Positions 1-11,799 of a stretch of DNA of 64,000 nucleotides are shown piece by piece. The stretch is from assembly GCA_951213105.1 (NCBI GenBank), contig OX578155.1:31636857-31700856 (forward strand), given 5' to 3'. The notes beneath the pieces were generated by a model. The model ran no database searches and was not told the DNA's origin. It saw only the letters and a list, made by a program, of their open reading frames with translations. Position 1 is the stretch's first letter; each line of letters opens with the position of its first letter. Position numbers and translations under genes: made by a program. The DNA is from Amaurobius ferox (taxonomy: Eukaryota > Arthropoda > Arachnida > Araneae > Amaurobiidae).

Positions 1-790
1 GCAATTTGTTTTATTTTATTAATGTTTTAACTACAAAAAAACAAGTTAGCTATCCAAAACAAAATATATAACCGTTTAAATGTGGGTTACCATAACCTTT
101 TTTGAAGTCTGTTTCAAATATTTATGCAAGTTTGTAAACAAAACTATGTGTTTGATTTAAAAGAAAATGCCATACAATGGAATATTTTGGACAAAAAATG
201 TGGAATTTTTTTTTCAAAATTAATCTAAAATTAATAAAAATGCAGGCTTACAATGTAATCCTGGGTAAAATATTTAGTGTAGAGGGTGGGTAATCCATCC
301 CACTCTATATACCCAGTGATGTGCTAATAATTTTCTATGCTAAAAATTTTTATTAATTGATATGCTTCGAAAATTATAAAATTTTTATTAATTGATATGC
401 TTCGAAAATTATATATATATCAGCTGTTTGCTGTTCCCATTAAATTCTAAACAAATAGATATGCATATTGGTTACTTTACCATTTGAATAGGTGTGAGTA
501 ATGCTATGCCACTGTCACTAACCGAAAGAAACCAAAGTGGCAAAACCAAAAGAATGGCATACCTATATTTTTATAGAACTGCGTCAATGGATTTACAATT
601 AAAGTACTTCAATACACCTTCTTCTGGATTTTGAGGAAATTTTTACACACATTAACAATTACAATATGATTTGTGTCTTGATTTAATGTAATTAAAAAAA
701 AAATTCGAATAAATATTTTCCTGTAGTTGGGAGGAGGGGGGGGGGGTATCTTTAACCAGGTAAGTCCATCAGTCACAACCAGTGCATACT
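1..790. other. AT-rich non-coding DNA with a 35-bp tandem duplication
   Basis: No coding region is visible. A 35-bp sequence containing ATTAATTGATATGCTTCG is perfectly duplicated in tandem at 343-377 and 378-412. A run of 11 G lies at 736-746. The stretch around 231-270 weakly resembles 38,540-38,570 in the left arm, which may be an old shared repeat. Confidence 0.6.
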
Positions 791-802
791 TTTAAATATA
801 TA

Positions 803-988
803 TGAATGAATGAATGATATAAAGGTGGGTGGCTCCAGAAGAGCCTAGCACATCGACCAGAGGTCTATTGTACTACCCCAAAAAGTGAAGGTCCCTAAGA
901 GAAGAGACCAGTAGCCGATGCAAACATGAGCAGGCACTTGACAGGAATGTCATTCAGCTCCCAGGGTTCAATCACATGACGACCAATG
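803..988 (-). mobile_element. SINE-like insertion with 12-bp target-site duplication
   Basis: A 186-bp block is flanked by perfect direct repeats TTTAAATATATA at 791-802 and 989-1000. One end carries a short (TGAA)n array at 803-816, which I read as the 3' tail of a minus-strand retroposon. GGGTTCAATC near 965 resembles a Pol III box B on the plus strand, so a tRNA-related origin is possible but the orientation of that match is awkward. The part with AGCGACCAGAGGTCTATTGT-like sequence (about 825-877) recurs at 37,705-37,756 and its mirror copy, showing that this is a dispersed family. The target-site duplication is seen directly; the SINE class is inferred. Confidence 0.65.
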
Positions 989-1000
989 TTTAAATATATA

Positions 1001-1930
1001 AGTTAATTTCTTGGCATTCTTTATTAAACTTTTATTTACTTTAAACATTTTCAATGTAACAACTGATACTTGAACATTGAAAATTTTGACAATCGGTATG
1101 TACATACTGACTCTAGTTCTCCTTTAATGCTTGCTCCTTGTTTCTATGTGAATAAAAGATACCAATAGATCAAAATAATTGAACTACTGCTTTTGAGAAT
1201 ATAAATTTGTAATACTTTCTTAAAGAATCTGATTTGTCACCTAATTTTTTTATGCCTGGTTTCTTTACAGAAGTATTAAAAAGTTATATACCAATAGAAT
1301 AGATGCTATGGATTTGAATTGATATCACCAGAAATAAACAAGTTGGTTGAGATTTGCACTCTAACTTAGTGTGTTACCTGAAGAATTTGACTTTCAGAGG
1401 AATAGCTTTTTTTTACATTAATTCAAATTTCATGTTAACTACTTCATATGTAACAAATAAATGTATAATAGAATATATAATAGGCACTAATAGTGCCTAG
1501 CCTGCAGTTCGTTCTAACTGATATTTCACATAAAGTGGTTTCAACTTTTCTTAGACAGCAAAACCCTCATATAATTCCATATTTTAGTATCGGAACATTC
1601 TAAATTGATATTTTGTCTCTATGATAACCATCTACGTAATATATGTACACGTAATAGGTGAATGGAAACAAATATGAGTAAACAGATACAGCTTTCCGAG
1701 TACATTCAAGTTAAATGCCTGAAATATAGCTAAAATACTTGTTCATCAAAGACGTCATGTGAAATATATTAGCTGCAGCCCCAATTTCAACTTCAAAATA
1801 TATCTGCTATTTATCTTGCTCATATTTGTTTCTCCAGTCATAATATTTTTTGTGAAAATAGCTTGATAAAACTGTTTTGCTCTTACAGTTTTGCAACATT
1901 CTAATATATCAATTTGTGAATAGGATGTAA
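1001..1930. other. AT-rich DNA with nothing recognised
   Basis: No reading frame, RNA gene or clear repeat could be supported here. The sequence is AT-rich with short homopolymers only. Confidence 0.5.
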
Positions 1931-2290
1931 TGGAGAAGACACTCCTATTGCAGATACTAACATCTATGGACTAGTTTCTCACTTATTATATGCTCGTCAT
2001 CATGAAATAATCAAAATTTGCAGTGGTAGCATGAAAGTTAGCATGCACCACAATTTTTTAGAACTTCTATGGGAACTAACAATTTCAGTTCTTCCACGTG
2101 ACCGGCTCAAAATTCATATACAATTTAGCTCAGGCCACATGAAGTTGCAAAGGCAAAGTTTATAAACACAAAGCCCATCTATAAGAGGCATTCTAAAAAA
2201 TATGGGTGATATTCCTATTACAGATACCAGCATGAGCATTCTTGGACTGGTTTCATGCTTATTATGCATTCGTCCATATAGAATATCTGA
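1930..2290 (+). repeat. Diverged direct repeat pair, about 270-bp spacing
   Basis: The block at about 1,930-2,005 (CTCCTATTGCAGATACTAAC) resembles about 2,203-2,280 (TTCCTATTACAGATACCAGC), and both continue with a shared GGACT(A/G)GTTTC(T/A)... segment. The two copies contain stops or gaps relative to one another, so I treat them as an old tandem duplication rather than as coding exons. Confidence 0.5.
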
Positions 2291-2348
2291 TATCTATAAT
2301 GGTAACAAGAAACAATGTAGATCCAGGTATGGGTCATTGTGGCAATTA

Positions 2349-2373
2349 CCCCCCCCCCCCCCCCCTTTTTTTT
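2349..2373. repeat. C17-T8 homopolymer tract
   Basis: Seventeen C followed by eight T. It is one of several long G/C homopolymers that stand out in AT-rich surroundings. Confidence 0.9.
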
Positions 2374-2577
2374 CAGATATGTCATTTCTTGTGATTCTAT
2401 AGATTCACTTATAAAAGTTTATTGCAATGTCATAAATCGCAAAATGACATAAAATTCATTTTATCTGGCTAGTTTGCTTCATTTTATGATTAATAAAAAA
2501 AAATTTATCAGTTTAACTATTTACTGATATACTACAAAAACGAATGTTCAATAAAAGAAACATGTCGAAGTAAATCC

Positions 2578-2860
2578 AGGGATGTATCTACAGTGGTCGG
2601 GGTTTCCACCACACACTCAGAATTTCCGACCACCACTCAATTGCCGACCACCACTCATCCAAAAAAATATACATATTATAATTACATTTAAAAAACATTA
2701 TATTCAATTTTATCAAATGTTTTCGTTAATATATAAGTATATAATACTAATACTGTTTGTGTGTGCGAATTAACGTGAAGCTCGTTTCGAAATTTTATAT
2801 TCTCAATTATAATTGTTCTGGAAAATCAACCACCACTCACATTTCTCTAGATACATCCCT
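2578..2860. mobile_element. hAT-like MITE, 283 bp
   Basis: The element has 13-bp perfect terminal inverted repeats (AGGGATGTATCTA at 2,578-2,590 and its complement at 2,848-2,860) and a perfect 8-bp target-site duplication GTAAATCC at 2,570-2,577 and 2,861-2,868. An 8-bp duplication is typical of the hAT superfamily. The interior has repeats of CCACCACTCA near both ends and no transposase frame, so this is a non-autonomous copy. The small frame at 2,582-2,773 is inside it and is not considered a gene. Confidence 0.75.
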
Positions 2861-2868
2861 GTAAATCC

Positions 2869-3450
2869 CTTTTTATTTCTGCCTGAATCTGCCCTTGTAA
2901 TGTACTAACTGTAAACTTTGCAGCTACCTTTTAAATTTGGTTAACTGTACTCATGACTCATTGAATGATTATCAATTTACAAGGACCTAATTAACCTTCA
3001 GCTTTCTATAAGAAATCCGAATTGGTTAGACAGGGATTAACATAAACACTATCATAAACACTATGTAATAAAAATTATGTTTTAAATTTGATTAAGTAGG
3101 TACTAGTCAATCATGTTCAGTTGATTAAATATTTATAATTTTTCAAGATATTGTTCACCGGATGAACTAAAATATGTTTTTTAAGTAATGCATATGGTTA
3201 TCTTATTTGTACTGATTTTTTCCCATCAGTAGTACAAATAATAGAATTTTGATGCATAAAAGTAAATTCCTGCCTTAGAGTAAAGGTAAAAATAAATTTC
3301 AAAAGTAAATAAAAATATCCCATTTAATAAACTAATATCTATATAGTGCAATTGTAACTGTAGACGAAGAAATTGAAAAGCAGATTTAATTTTAGCTAGA
3401 ATCATTGTACTATTAGAAAGAAATTGTATATATAGCTTGATTCAGTACTA
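2869..3450. other. AT-rich DNA with nothing recognised
   Basis: Long A/T-rich stretch without supported features. Confidence 0.5.
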
Positions 3451-3454
3451 TCTT

Positions 3455-3637
3455 ATTATAGTGGCTCCCACATATCCGATTGAGCCAAGGTTTTCGTTAA
3501 CGAAAAAGCAATATGACAATAATATAAACACGTGCTGTTTCTTTAGGACTGCAAATGTTTGGTGAGATTTTACAACCTACTTTGGCCATAAATCTCGGAC
3601 GCTTGGTGATTCATCCTCGGGGGCCACTATAATAAGG
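3455..3637. mobile_element. Short TIR element, about 180 bp
   Basis: TTATTATAGTGGCTCCC on the left and the near-complement GGGGGCCACTATAATAA on the right form terminal inverted repeats of about 17 bp. The outermost TTATTATA is self-complementary to the other side, so the exact end and the target duplication (TA is plausible) cannot be separated. Superfamily is uncertain; a Tc1/mariner or pogo-type MITE would fit. Confidence 0.5.
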
Positions 3638-3806
3638 AAGTACCCTTGATTCTTTAAAATTATAGAAATATATTTAAGAAATATTTTTTGTCTCTAAACA
3701 CCAATAGCATTACCAAGTAGGGAAATCATATTCCCTAGAAACCCATTTAAGTTCAGAGAAATGATATTTAGCGAAATGGGAAGGAAACTGTTTGGTTACC
3801 AATTCA

Positions 3807-3861
3807 CCCCCCCCCCCTCCCCTTCCTCAAAAAAAGAATTGCCTGGGGACGCTACGCTACT
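3807..3861 (-). mobile_element. Degenerate transposon end with C tract
   Basis: An 11-C run (3,807-3,817) is followed by a sequence whose complement begins CAGTAGCGTAGCGTCCCC. This resembles the CAGTGGCGTAGCCAGG-type end common in invertebrate DNA transposons, which are often followed by G runs. A similar end lies at about 15,077. Confidence 0.35.
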
Positions 3862-3864
3862 GTT

Positions 3865-4738
3865 ACACACATAATACTAACGTTAAAGGAAAATATTGTA
3901 ATAGGATCAAATATTTGAACTATCAATGAATTTACATGTTTTTGTTTTAAATATTCTTATTTTCGAATTGAATGCTTTTGAGATAAGCATGTGTACGTGT
4001 GTAATCACTGATATCTCACAAATTATTCAAAACTTGGTACTAATTTTCTACGTACTCAATTGAATGTATCTTCAGGTAATGAAATATGGATAGTTATATT
4101 AAATTTCAATATTTGTATAAAATTCATAATTTGTTGTCAAATCAAAACAAATTTTAATTTTATTTACATAAAAATGTTTCAAATATTTTGTTAAATCTTA
4201 TATAGTCTAATTTCCCATTCTAATCAGTGAATATTAAATTTCAAATATTTGAAATACAGTACATACATCATTTATATGCATTTCTACATAGCTCGTCAAA
4301 CATTCCTATCCAGTGACATTAATTTCAGTTATATATTTTCACAGGTATACGCTTTACTTCACTGGTCCCTAGAGTAGTGATAGTGCTTTACTATAGTTAA
4401 AAATATGCATTTTCTATTTAACAGTACAATCTGTTTGAACAACTTTAACTGCATAATAAATGTTGAATGAAATTACCTAATTTCAATTTATAACATGTTT
4501 ATAAAAAGAAGGAGTTTATCCAACAGATATTTTAAATCAACTTACTGAATGCTGTTTTTGAAAATAATAGACAGTAGTTACTAATTTAATTTTATATGAA
4601 GATGGATTTGATGTCTTAGGATGCATGAATAGATGCAAAATGACTTACCTAGTTAATACTGATGTTATCTGATTTATCCTGATGTAATGAGATATAATGA
4701 AGCTGAAAATACATGTACCAGTTAAAAGTTTGACTAAT
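3865..4738. other. AT-rich DNA with nothing recognised
   Basis: No supported gene or repeat. Confidence 0.5.
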
Positions 4739-4739
4739 T

Positions 4740-5230
4740 ATCACTGCGTCCAACCGATACTAAAGTATTTCGTTAAGGCGGTTTTCGGTCGTTTTCTACC
4801 CATGTTAAAGTATAGGCCATTCCTATTATCATAACCGCAAAAGAACGGCTGTGCAAATCCTTTTGGAATTTGTACGAGTGATAGAATGATATATGTAGTT
4901 TCTTGTGTGGTCAGAAAATTCGTATAATATCAATTAATTAATTATCTATAAATAAAATACTCAAATAAAATTATAAAGTTTTAGTTTTACAGCTGTGAAA
5001 TAGATGGCGCTATAGAGGCGTCGCACAGCGATCGGAGTACTTTAAAAGCCGTTTTCTTATTTCCTACACCGAATATTTTACATTTTCTGACCACAGGAGA
5101 AAATAGGGGTTTAGCTTAATCATGTAAATCCAATATAATTGTATTTTGTTCAGTAATTTGCCCGTTTATATGATAATGCGATTTGCAGTGGTTGGCGAAC
5201 TTTCGGCCATTTGTGCAGCCAATGCCCGAC
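4740..5230. other. GC-elevated segment with internal repeats
   Basis: This segment is richer in G/C and CpG than its surroundings. TGTGGTCAGAAAAT near 4,910 has its complement near 5,085, forming an inverted repeat. CGATAC..AAAGTATT..GGCGGTTTTC at 4,756-4,786 resembles CGATCGGAGTACTTT..GCCGTTTTC at 5,031-5,056. It could be an old element or a regulatory segment; no coding frame is evident. Confidence 0.4.
5002..5013 (+). promoter_or_regulatory. AGATGGCGCTAT, CTCF-like candidate
   Basis: The 10-mer AGATGGCGCT matches the AGRTGGCGC-type core described for insect CTCF. This is a single motif match with no other support. Confidence 0.2.
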
Positions 5231-7260
5231 AATATTGGCGTGAGATCAGTAGCACAGCAACCCTAGCTGTGAATGTAAATAAAAACACTTTGTTACTTCA
5301 AAAATATAGAAAAAAAATGTAAATAAGGGTAAGTATTATATTTGATACATTTCTAGCACAACTCCACTATTCCTATAAAGCTTAAAATTGTAATTCTTAT
5401 AACGCTGTTGCTTATTTATTGGGCTCGGTTTCAGCAGTCAATTAGCAATACAAAGTGAATTTTTTTTTTCTGTAAGTTTTGGATATTGTATGTTAGAAAA
5501 TTTCTCTTAAGCTTTGCACCTTATCAGTAAATGCATTAAAATGTAACTTGCAGACAGATTATGTTAAATGGTAATAAATGCGTGCAATACACATTTTTTT
5601 TAACAGTAGGTAATATTGCATGAAAACATTGGAGAGTTTGCAGTCGGCGTTCCCAAAATTGTGCTTCATGAATACCAATATTCTAAGATACAAATAAGTG
5701 CAAGATGGTGCTGCACTTACTTATTTACCTGAAAATATTTAAGAATGAAAAATTTATTTATAGTTATTTGACTACATTGGTTAAATATTTTACAGTGAAG
5801 CAACTAATTAAAGAGTTCAAATTTAAACAACGGGAGAAAAACAAGAGCTATAATCGAAAATTGCACCGTTTTTTATAGAGTAATCAAGATGCACAGTCAC
5901 CCAATACTATCTTAGCTAAGGATTGAACCTTGTAGAATAATATAATATCCATAACAAACATCAATCAATAATACGTTCATCACATTTTATAGAATCCTGT
6001 TATCGCCCTTGAAAGCATTTCAATGCATTTTTATACTATTATATTAAACCAAATATATGAAAAGTTTAATACTACATTGCCATGGCCCATGAGGATTTAA
6101 CATTCAAGCATTAATCATCGTATCCATAAATTATATAGCCTTATATAAAACGTGGCATTAAAATATATTCTTGAAATATTAATTCTATAAACATGGATTC
6201 CTTCAGTAATAGAAGAAAAATTTGTCGAACTGAACCAGTTTATTCTAAATTTTAACTAATAAAATTAGTGGTTATCCAGAAAACTGAATAGTGAACCTAT
6301 ATGCTTCTTATAACATTGTACAAAAAAATACAAAATTAAATTTTTCAATTGGTAGCTTTATTAAATATTCTTGTTTAAAATGTTGTAACGAAAGGAAATT
6401 TTTTGGACATGGTATTCAGCATATGCTCCTTTTATTGCAAATTCAGCTGAACTGCAAATATAAAAATTCTGCATAAAATAAGAGTGCATAAAGGAGTAGT
6501 AGTTTATTATATTTTTAAACTAGTTTGTAAAATATCTGTAATAAAGTGTCAAAAAATTGAAATTTATCATGGTAATGGAAGTACAAAATTTTTCAAATTC
6601 CAAACATTACATTATCGTATAAATATAATTTTGGGTTGCTCATTGAGGTATCATGTTATAATCATCATTAACTAATATGTATGAACCAGAAGAAAATATA
6701 GAGTGGTACTTGTACAATTGTAGAAATGATTTTTTTATCTTTTTTCTGGACGTTAAAATTTTTCAGTGTTTTCTTTTTTGAACAAATTACCCCTGCACCA
6801 TCATCAGCTGCATGTGAACATTTGACCAACATTGAGTCATACCGACTCTTTTGCCACATTCAATTAGCAATTAGTCGTGTTTAATATAATATGCAATTTA
6901 ACACTAAAGGCTCTGTTTCTTCATTATCTGTACTGATACCTATCTGTTTACGTTGCTTGATGCCAAATTTTTCACTTCTGGAATAAATATATATATATCT
7001 GGTATGCGGTGTATTTTACAGATGATTTAAAATAATGGATACCATTTATTTTAAGATGAGTCTGAACATCATGCCACCTTATACAAAATGCAAAAATAGA
7101 TATTTATTTGTTATATCCAATTTGAAGTTTAAAAACATTTTCATTTAGTTATATAGTTATTTGCCGATGAATTTTAAAATTCATGTGCTAATTGTCATCG
7201 ATTTAAATAATAAGTAAATGACAAATCATTAGATTTTAATCGTCATTTTATTAAAACATC
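5231..7260. other. AT-rich DNA with nothing recognised
   Basis: Several short open frames here have AT-driven composition, no domain and no homologue elsewhere in the window, so none is called. Confidence 0.5.
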
Positions 7261-7261
7261 C

Positions 7262-7335
7262 ATCAGATGTACATATAATATAAAAGCCAGAGCGCTTTCA
7301 TCATCATACCCTTCCTCAGTAGCATTAAATAAAAA
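7262..7335 (-). ncRNA. Hammerhead-ribozyme-like core downstream of PLE remnant
   Basis: On the minus strand 7,296-7,319 reads CTGAGGA, a short stem-loop region, then GAAA. This matches the conserved CUGANGA...GAAA core of hammerhead ribozymes. Penelope-like elements are known to carry hammerhead motifs in their terminal repeats, and this one lies just downstream of a Penelope-like nuclease remnant on the same strand. I could not confirm stems I and III or the cleavage site, so activity is unproven. Confidence 0.35.
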
Positions 7336-7531
7336 ATTATGCTAATATGCTTATATCCACTGCCGGCAAGTTGAATTTACATATTACAAAATTGGCATCA
7401 CTACTAACCATGTTTAATGCATCCACACAAAATCACCAGAAACAGATTTAAATTTTACAAAATTACAAATACAAGAAAGACAAATTGTCATAATCCAGTT
7501 TAAACACAAATATACATAAGTAAAAAAACAA

Positions 7532-7552
7532 TTTTTTTTTTTTTTTTTTTTT
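7532..7552. repeat. T21 homopolymer
   Basis: Twenty-one T directly downstream (minus-strand sense) of the Penelope-like remnant. Confidence 0.85.
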
Positions 7553-7566
7553 ATATATTTTATATT

Positions 7567-8265
7567 TTAGAGGTAACTTTGTAAAGGTTTGACTTGCATG
7601 GAGTCGAGAACGAGTCGCCAGGCATAACTTAAAACATTGACAGGGTAAAAATTGCAGATAGAGGTGCGATATAGATAAATAAAGAGGAATTCATAGAGTA
7701 AAATAGACTGGGAGTTATTACAGCTGATCAAAAGAAAGAAATTTTCAAAAAGGGATTGAAAGTTATCATTAATCACTAATTGGGCAAGAGCTGTCTATTG
7801 CCTACCTTTCTTAACATCCCTATTATGTTCAGTCAACTGTATACCAACCTAGCGTTTAGTGCTACCAATATGAAACTTATAAATATTATCTGGGAAAAGA
7901 AGGGATACTACATATATGACAGCATGGCTTTTAAAGTTATCTTTATCCCTAAATTTTTCAGTGAGCGAGTCTAAAATTAAACTCGATACAAAATTTGAAT
8001 TTGATAAGGGGATGAAAAATTTATGGGTGGCACGGAAAACTGGCTTTAAACAGCAAACATTCATTAATGGGAATGAGTTTAGAATTGGGTTGAATAAAAT
8101 TATGGCAAATATTTGAAAATATTTTATAAACAAACTCAAAAGAGTAACCAGCATCCTGACCAAGTTTAAGGATGAAATCAATTTCACTGTGTAAAGACGA
8201 AATAGTAGAACAAACATTAAAAGCCCAGTTATATTAGCACATATTTTGGCATCTATTGGAATCAA
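7567..8265 (-). pseudogene. Penelope-like retroelement remnant: thumb-linker plus GIY-YIG nuclease region
   Basis: Two minus-strand frames (8,265-7,849 and 7,776-7,567) and the gap between them look like the C-terminal part of a Penelope-like element polyprotein. In one frame about 8,240-8,100 gives NWAFNVCSTISSLHSEIDF and then LKLGQDAGYSFEFVYKIF, resembling the segment between reverse transcriptase and nuclease. A shift to another frame gives a KPVFR-type motif, then FRDKDNF, an IY start and HIGSTKR, the GIY-YIG signature region. Reading on through a stop gives VGIQLTEHNRDVKKGRQ, the expected R/H helix, another stop, then NFFLLISCNNSQS and YEFLFIYLYRTS, the usual ESLFI-like end. At least two in-frame stops and one or more frameshifts make it inactive. 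No reverse transcriptase core was found upstream. Function if intact would be DNA nicking for target-primed reverse transcription. Confidence 0.65.
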
Positions 8266-8458
8266 TTACGGCCTTTAGGTTTTAAGATTACTGGATTATT
8301 AATATTTTCAATTTATTATGTTATCTGTTTTATTTTGACAAATTTTAAAAACTCGTAAGTTGTAGTACAGGTTGTATACAGCTTTAGCACTTTTATTTTG
8401 CATATATTTATTCCACTTCATATATTTTGTAAATTTGTTTACAAACAAGACCAGGACC

Positions 8459-9200
8459 CACTTTTTTAATTTTCATATGATCCCCTTAGACAAATTGGGT
8501 CAATCAGAAAATTTTTATTTTTGATGCAACAAGATCATTAAAAAAATCCGCATATTTGTATCTTTAAAATCAATTGAATTATGATAAAGGAAAAAATCTG
8601 ACTTATGCCACTTTTCCTTACCATGTGAAAGGCTGTTTCATCAGTAAAAATAGGGATCATAAATAAATTGACGATGGAAATTATTTAGATTAAAAATACT
8701 TTAATATGTGTCAAAATTTAATTTTTCAGTTTTTTAAAATTATTTTACTATAAACATTTGAAATGGCTAAATTAAAGTTAAAGGAAAGAAAAAATCATCT
8801 GTGAGTTCTATTCTTCGTTTCGAAAAATTATATTAAATTTCAAAATCAAATACATACTTGCATTTGTTTACTTATTTATTTTAATTGTTTCAAATAAAAA
8901 ATGGCATGTCACAAGTACTTAAAAATCCGTGATTGCATCGTGAGTCTAAGCGGAATTTGCAAAAATGTCTGCTATGTATTATCATCCAGTTTTATCTTTT
9001 TTGTGATATGTCACAAATTTACATTTTTAATTCAATATATGGCCCCCATTCACAATATTCAATTTTCAATTAAATATAACTCTCTCAATTTTAAAGATGC
9101 AGATATGCTGTCATTTTTAATGATCTTGTTGCATTAAAAATAAAAATTTTCTGATTGACCCAATTTGTCTAAGGGGGTCGTATAAAAATTGAAAAAATGT
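8459..9200. mobile_element. Foldback/long-TIR element, about 740 bp
   Basis: The region 8,463-8,545 is an imperfect inverted repeat of about 9,116-9,196, sharing AGACAAATTGGGTCAATCAG with its complement, and pairing continues more weakly to about 130 bp per side. No transposase frame is present. The outer ends and target duplication could not be fixed. It is probably a non-autonomous foldback or MITE-like element. The 78-aa frame at 8,901-9,137 lies inside it and overlaps the inverted repeat, so it is not called as a gene. Confidence 0.55.
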
Positions 9201-9364
9201 AGCTTTTTGAAAATGAATTCTTTTGAATTTGAAAATGATTTTGAGAATGAATTTTGAAAATGACTATTTCATTAACATAGTCTTATTTCCTACCTTACTT
9301 TCAACGTTTTTGCAATTTGCATTGCCCACTTATCTCCAAAAGGTAAATAATTAAAGCACATTTC

Positions 9365-9600
9365 AATCTTTTTGGGATACCCTGTATACAGAGCTATCAC
9401 AGACAGTAGCAAAGCCTCCTGTTTTGCTTCCTCTAAGTGCCAATTGGGATTTTCAGAAGAGACGAATCTCTCTCAGTCTACCTATGTCAGAAGATATTCT
9501 ATTGGAAATAGAACCAAATAAAAATAAATGTGCATGCAATTTCTACCTATGCTTCGACATTTCTTTGATAGGCATGACTAAGCTAGAACGAAGGGACTGT
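9365..9600. repeat. Dispersed repeat; uninterrupted counterpart of the 26.96-27.40 kb site
   Basis: CACAGACAGTAGCAAAGCCT at 9,400 followed by CTCTAAGTGCCAATTG and GATTTTCA(G)AAGAGACGA is also found at 26,968 onward, where two SINE insertions interrupt it after CTCTAAGTGCTAATTG. This copy is therefore an empty-site reference. TACAGGGTATCCCAAAAAG (reverse complement near 9,375) resembles ends of invertebrate transposable elements. Confidence 0.55.
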
Positions 9601-9631
9601 TTTTTACTTTTCATATATATATAGTATAATG

Positions 9632-9975
9632 TGTCAGGAAAGTATTGTGACTGGGTCAAAAATTTAAATTCAAGTTTTCAATGGAAGTTTAGGTTTCAAG
9701 CATCCTTGAACTCGAATCGATCGGTTTGGAGGTGGTGTGTGTGTGAGTCTGTGGAGATGATATCTCATGAACGAATGGAGTGTTTTGAATGAATTTGATA
9801 CAAAAATTACAATCAGTTAATACTGAAAGTCTATTGATTTTAAATGAAATCGAATGTTTTGAAGACCCCCAAATTTCCGAATAAAATGTTGAAAAAAACA
9901 TCAAAAAATAAAAACATTCAATATTGTTTCATAAATAATCATTTCTCATGTAAGTTTTCATTAGAAAATCGATTT
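9632..9975 (+). repeat. Family B element, partial copy
   Basis: GGAAAGTATTGTGACTGGGT, then the ATTC/TTTTC hairpin region, a (GT)n run and ATCTCATGAACGAAT match family B copies at 23.1, 25.2 and 31.1 kb. It lacks the terminal palindrome head seen in the fuller copies. It lies outside the visible part of the inverted repeat. Confidence 0.65.
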
Positions 9976-9979
9976 TTTA

Positions 9980-11330
9980 TGGAGCTGATTTTTTAAAAAT
10001 ATGAGACATTAAGCTATCCAGATGTTTTATTTGAGTAGATTTCACCTATATTCTTTGATTTTCATTTATAAATTAGAAACAGGATTCATTGATTTAAATC
10101 ATGATTAGAGTAACAATTTAAATCCATTTATTTGTTTTTTAAATCATTGGTTTAAATCAGGTCTTATTTATGAGAGAAAAAACTCTGATTTGTCAAATTA
10201 GTTTATTCTACTTGATTTTGGGCAATATATATTTACAAAATAAATATATATTATTGATTTTACAAAAAGGGAACTGTTAAATTTATTTTTTTTAATTAGC
10301 TAAATTTTATATGCATTTGACACCACAGGTTGGGGAACACCACCTTAGCCGAGGATTGAAGTATAGCAAGTGTATCATAGTGTTTGCTACACATATGTAT
10401 AGCAAATATGGATCAGTGTATTACTTTTTATTGACCTTCAATCCTGATATTAATCAAATATGTCATTTTAAGCAAAACATTTCATTAAAATATAAATTCT
10501 TTTTAAAGGAATTTATTTTCATTTTCAAATAGTTTTCTAATTCCAAGATACAATTTGTTTTTTATCTGTTCAAACTTAATTTAAGTAGAATTTTTATAAT
10601 TTTATCCTATATGTACCATGTCTATCTTCATCAGGGTCAAAAATTCTCCATTCTACATAATATTCACAAAAATTTAAATTTGTAATCTTTATATTGTTAC
10701 CACATATAAATGAAAGCCATTGGAGTTGTGTTTTAAGTGTATTAAATATAATATTTACCCTTGAATTTTGTTTTCTTATTTTTTGTAACCTTTAATATGA
10801 TTTTTTTAACCCTTAATTGTAATCATTATTTTTGTTATAACAATAACATTTGTTATTTTTTCTAGATAACATGGGGGGGGGGGTGATACAAAATTGTGTT
10901 AGATGCCATTTGTATGTTTTAGCAAATAATCTAATGAAAGAAAAAGAATTAATGAAAACCTAAACAAATATTAACTTTTGTCTAGTTAGCATTTGATGTT
11001 TTGATTATTACTACAATTAATTTTTTTTTCTAAAGATTCTTTACATTATTGCAATTGAAACTAAAGTTTTGATTTGCAAAATTTGATTTCGTGTTTTATC
11101 ATTAAATTGGCTATATTTACATTTTAAGTTTTGTGTTATTAATTTCACTAAATAAAACTATTATACTACAAAATGTTGTGAGTAGATAATTGTTATTCAG
11201 GCTATGGAAGTTTGCTAAAATTCTTCTGAAGACTGAGTGAATTTCATTGTCAAGTTTGAATATGAACCCTTAAAATAATTGCCAATTATAAAAATATTTT
11301 CTATTTCAAAATTAGTTAAACAAGAAAAGT
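9980..11330. other. AT-rich DNA; GATTTAAATC motifs and a G11 tract
   Basis: Between about 10,090 and 10,165 the palindromic motif GATTTAAATC and variants recur, which may be a transposon footprint. A G11 run lies at 10,873-10,883. No gene is supported. Confidence 0.4.
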
Positions 11331-11337
11331 TCCATTG

Positions 11338-11456
11338 TCATTAAATAAAAGTTTTCATTATCATAAAATAAAATTAATATCATAAAATAATTTAATTATC
11401 ATTAAATAAAAGTTTTCATTATCATATTAAAGATATCATTAAATAAAAGTTTTTTG
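11338..11456 (+). repeat. Short tandem repeat, CATTAAATAAAAGTTTT
   Basis: ATCATTAAATAAAAGTTTT or close variants occur at least three times, interspersed with CATAAAATAA units. Confidence 0.7.
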
Positions 11457-11799
11457 TATGTAATAGAGGACTGAACAAAACTTTTGCTAAAGATAGATAT
11501 TCATGTTTTTGAATGCAAATTTTACCTAATAAAATTCAATTTTTGTAAGACTAAAATCTGTGTTTTAACCATTTCATTTGATCTGGTGAAAGTAGTCTTA
11601 AGTCCTATAACTTTGACAATTGTTCATGTCAGATTTCTTATATTAGAAAACCAAAACCTAGATTTTTTTCAAAACATCTTTGCATAAAGAACAATTTGCT
11701 AATTATTGCTTCTTTTGTAAAAGGCCCGTATAAAAAGTTAAATGCTTTACTTTATGATTAAAATATGTGACCAAAACTGCTGTAATTTGAAAGTTTATC

